A stretch of DNA of 6,457 nt, taken from positions 1 through 6,457 of the forward strand of contig JASIJX010000116.1 in the NCBI GenBank assembly GCA_030049955.1, written 5' to 3'. Below the pieces are notes generated by a model. That model saw only the letters and a list, made by a program, of their open reading frames with translations. It was not told the DNA's origin and did no database searches. Numbering within the stretch: the first letter of the stretch is position 1; every line of letters starts with the position of its first letter. A program made the translations under genes and the position numbers. This stretch comes from Acidobacteriaceae bacterium (GTDB lineage Bacteria > Acidobacteriota > Terriglobia > Terriglobales > Acidobacteriaceae). Below, one piece after another: positions 5,430 through 6,457 of this stretch.

Positions 5430-6457
5430 ATGTCCAAGTACAGATATTCGACCCTTGCCGTGCATGCAGGGCAGCATCCTGATCCGCTGACCGGCGCCGT
5501 GAATGTTCCGGTTTACCTTTCCTCGACCTTCGAGCTCACCGGTATCGGCAGCGACCGCGGCTGGGATTATTCCCGTGCCGGCAATCCCACGCGCGACCGG
5601 CTGGAGGCGGCGATCGCCGTGCTCGAAGGCGGCCACAGCGCGCATGCCTTCACCACCGGCATGGCTGCCATTGCCGCGCTCGTCGCCATGCTGCGCTGCG
5701 GCGATCACGTCATCTGCTCGCGCGATGTCTACGCCGGAACCGTGCGCCTCTTCGACCAGATTGTTTCCGGATACGGCATCGAGATCGAATACGTCGACAC
5801 CAGCGACCTGAAAGAGGTCGAAAAGGCAATGCGCCCGAACACCAAGCTCGTGCACATCGAAACGCCGAGCAATCCGCTGATGGTGCTCACCGATATCGCA
5901 GGCGTCTGCAAGATCGCGCACGCCGGCGGCGCCGAGGTCAGCGTGGACAACACCTTCCTCTCGCCCGCTCTGCAGAGCCCCATCGCGCTGGGCGCCGATA
6001 TCGTGATGCACTCGACGACCAAGTATCTCAACGGCCACTCCGACGGTCTGGGCGGCGTGCTGATCGGCGTCACGCCGGAGCACAAGGAAAGGTTCCTGCT
6101 CATCCAGAAAGCGGCCGGCGGCGTAATGTCGCCGTTCGAGTGCTTCCTCGTCCTGCGCGGCATCAAGACGCTGCCCTTGCGCATTCAGCAGCACGAAGAG
6201 AACGGCCGCGCGGTGGCTGAGTTCCTCTCCAGGCATCCGAAGGTGAGCAGGCTCGCCTATCCGGGTCTCAAGTGCCATCCGCAGTACGACCTCGCCGTGA
6301 AGCAGCAGAAAGGCTTCGGCTCGATGATGAGCTTCGAGTTGAAGGATCGCGACGAAGCCGCACGCTTCCTGAAGGCGATCAAGATTTTCATCAACGCCGA
6401 ATCGCTCGGCGGCGTCGAGTCGCTGGCCTCGCACTCGGCCACCACCACGCACGGTTC
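5430..6457 (+). CDS. PLP-dependent trans-sulfuration enzyme (cystathionine gamma-synthase/lyase family), 3' end outside window
   Basis: The first 342 residues are present; family members are usually about 380-400 long, so some 40-60 are missing. Fold type I Cys/Met-metabolism PLP-enzyme signatures are clear: opening STLAVHAGQHPDPLTGAVNVPVY, DYSRAGNPTRDRLE (46-59), a PLP-stacking tyrosine at Y101 (SRDVYAGTVRLF), ETPSNP (144-149), D173 in SVDNTF for the pyridine nitrogen, and the Schiff-base lysine K198 in HSTTKYLNGHSD. K198 has the same number as in E. coli MetB. The enzyme should act in the cytoplasm on cystathionine or an O-acylhomoserine. Synthase, gamma-lyase and sulfhydrylase cannot be separated safely from this sequence. 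The ATG at 5430 aligns with the family start. AGGAG lies 16 nt upstream, too far to be ideal, and may be held in a stem. The gene is divergent from the beta-barrel gene. Confidence 0.92.
   Translation, partial: MSKYRYSTLAVHAGQHPDPLTGAVNVPVYLSSTFELTGIGSDRGWDYSRAGNPTRDRLEAAIAVLEGGHSAHAFTTGMAAIAALVAMLRCGDHVICSRDVYAGTVRLFDQIVSGYGIEIEYVDTSDLKEVEKAMRPNTKLVHIETPSNPLMVLTDIAGVCKIAHAGGAEVSVDNTFLSPALQSPIALGADIVMHSTTKYLNGHSDGLGGVLIGVTPEHKERFLLIQKAAGGVMSPFECFLVLRGIKTLPLRIQQHEENGRAVAEFLSRHPKVSRLAYPGLKCHPQYDLAVKQQKGFGSMMSFELKDRDEAARFLKAIKIFINAESLGGVESLASHSATTTHG

Noticed and set aside
5081..5437. 119-codon N-terminal extension of the beta-barrel gene
   Set aside because: A good ribosome binding site and signal peptide place the start at 5080. 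The extension is not protein-like and would run into the PLP gene start.
5415..6452. Open minus-strand frame of 345 codons
   Set aside because: It is the antisense of the PLP enzyme gene, whose catalytic motifs are unmistakable in the plus frame. The minus product is rich in His, Arg, Ala and Gly with no domain pattern, typical of shadow frames in GC-rich DNA.

Overview
The window is GC-rich, tightly packed bacterial DNA with outer-membrane proteins, so it comes from a Gram-negative organism. The gene mix (a TolC-type efflux gene preceded by a small membrane protein with an ISMTDDL stretch, and two-component genes) fits Acidobacteriota best. That assignment is inference from general familiarity and was not checked by any search.

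Layout, left to right. (1) Minus strand, 1-968: the N-terminal 322 residues of a TolC/CusC/CzcC-type outer-membrane efflux protein, cut by the window edge. About 130 bp upstream on the same strand is a 128-residue membrane protein with three predicted helices (1102-1488). A strong dyad lies between them. (2) 1489-1729: an AT-richer divergent intergenic region with several dyads and one doubtful small reading frame. (3) Plus strand, 1730-2872: a double-SIS-domain aminosugar-phosphate isomerase/deaminase equivalent to the C-terminal half of GlmS, without the glutaminase domain. (4) Plus strand, 2994-3758 and 3790-4455: a receiver-HPt protein and a NarL/FixJ-type response regulator, 31 bp apart and almost certainly one transcription unit. 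No histidine kinase is present. (5) Minus strand, 4550-5080: a small secreted protein that looks like an outer-membrane beta-barrel, convergent with the response regulator. (6) 5081-5429: a 349-bp divergent intergenic region containing a notable long-range RNA pairing just before the next gene. (7) Plus strand, 5430 to the window end: the first 342 residues of a PLP-dependent Cys/Met-metabolism enzyme of the cystathionine gamma-synthase/lyase family.

The segments look like separate functional units: metal or drug efflux, aminosugar metabolism, a phosphorelay and sulfur amino-acid metabolism. The one clear functional partnership is the receiver-HPt/response-regulator pair, which would relay phosphate from a kinase encoded elsewhere. 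The most interesting leads are the orphan relay pair, the mixed GlmS/deaminase signature of the SIS protein, and the possible structured leader before the PLP enzyme gene. I saw no CRISPR array, insertion sequence, tRNA or rRNA.
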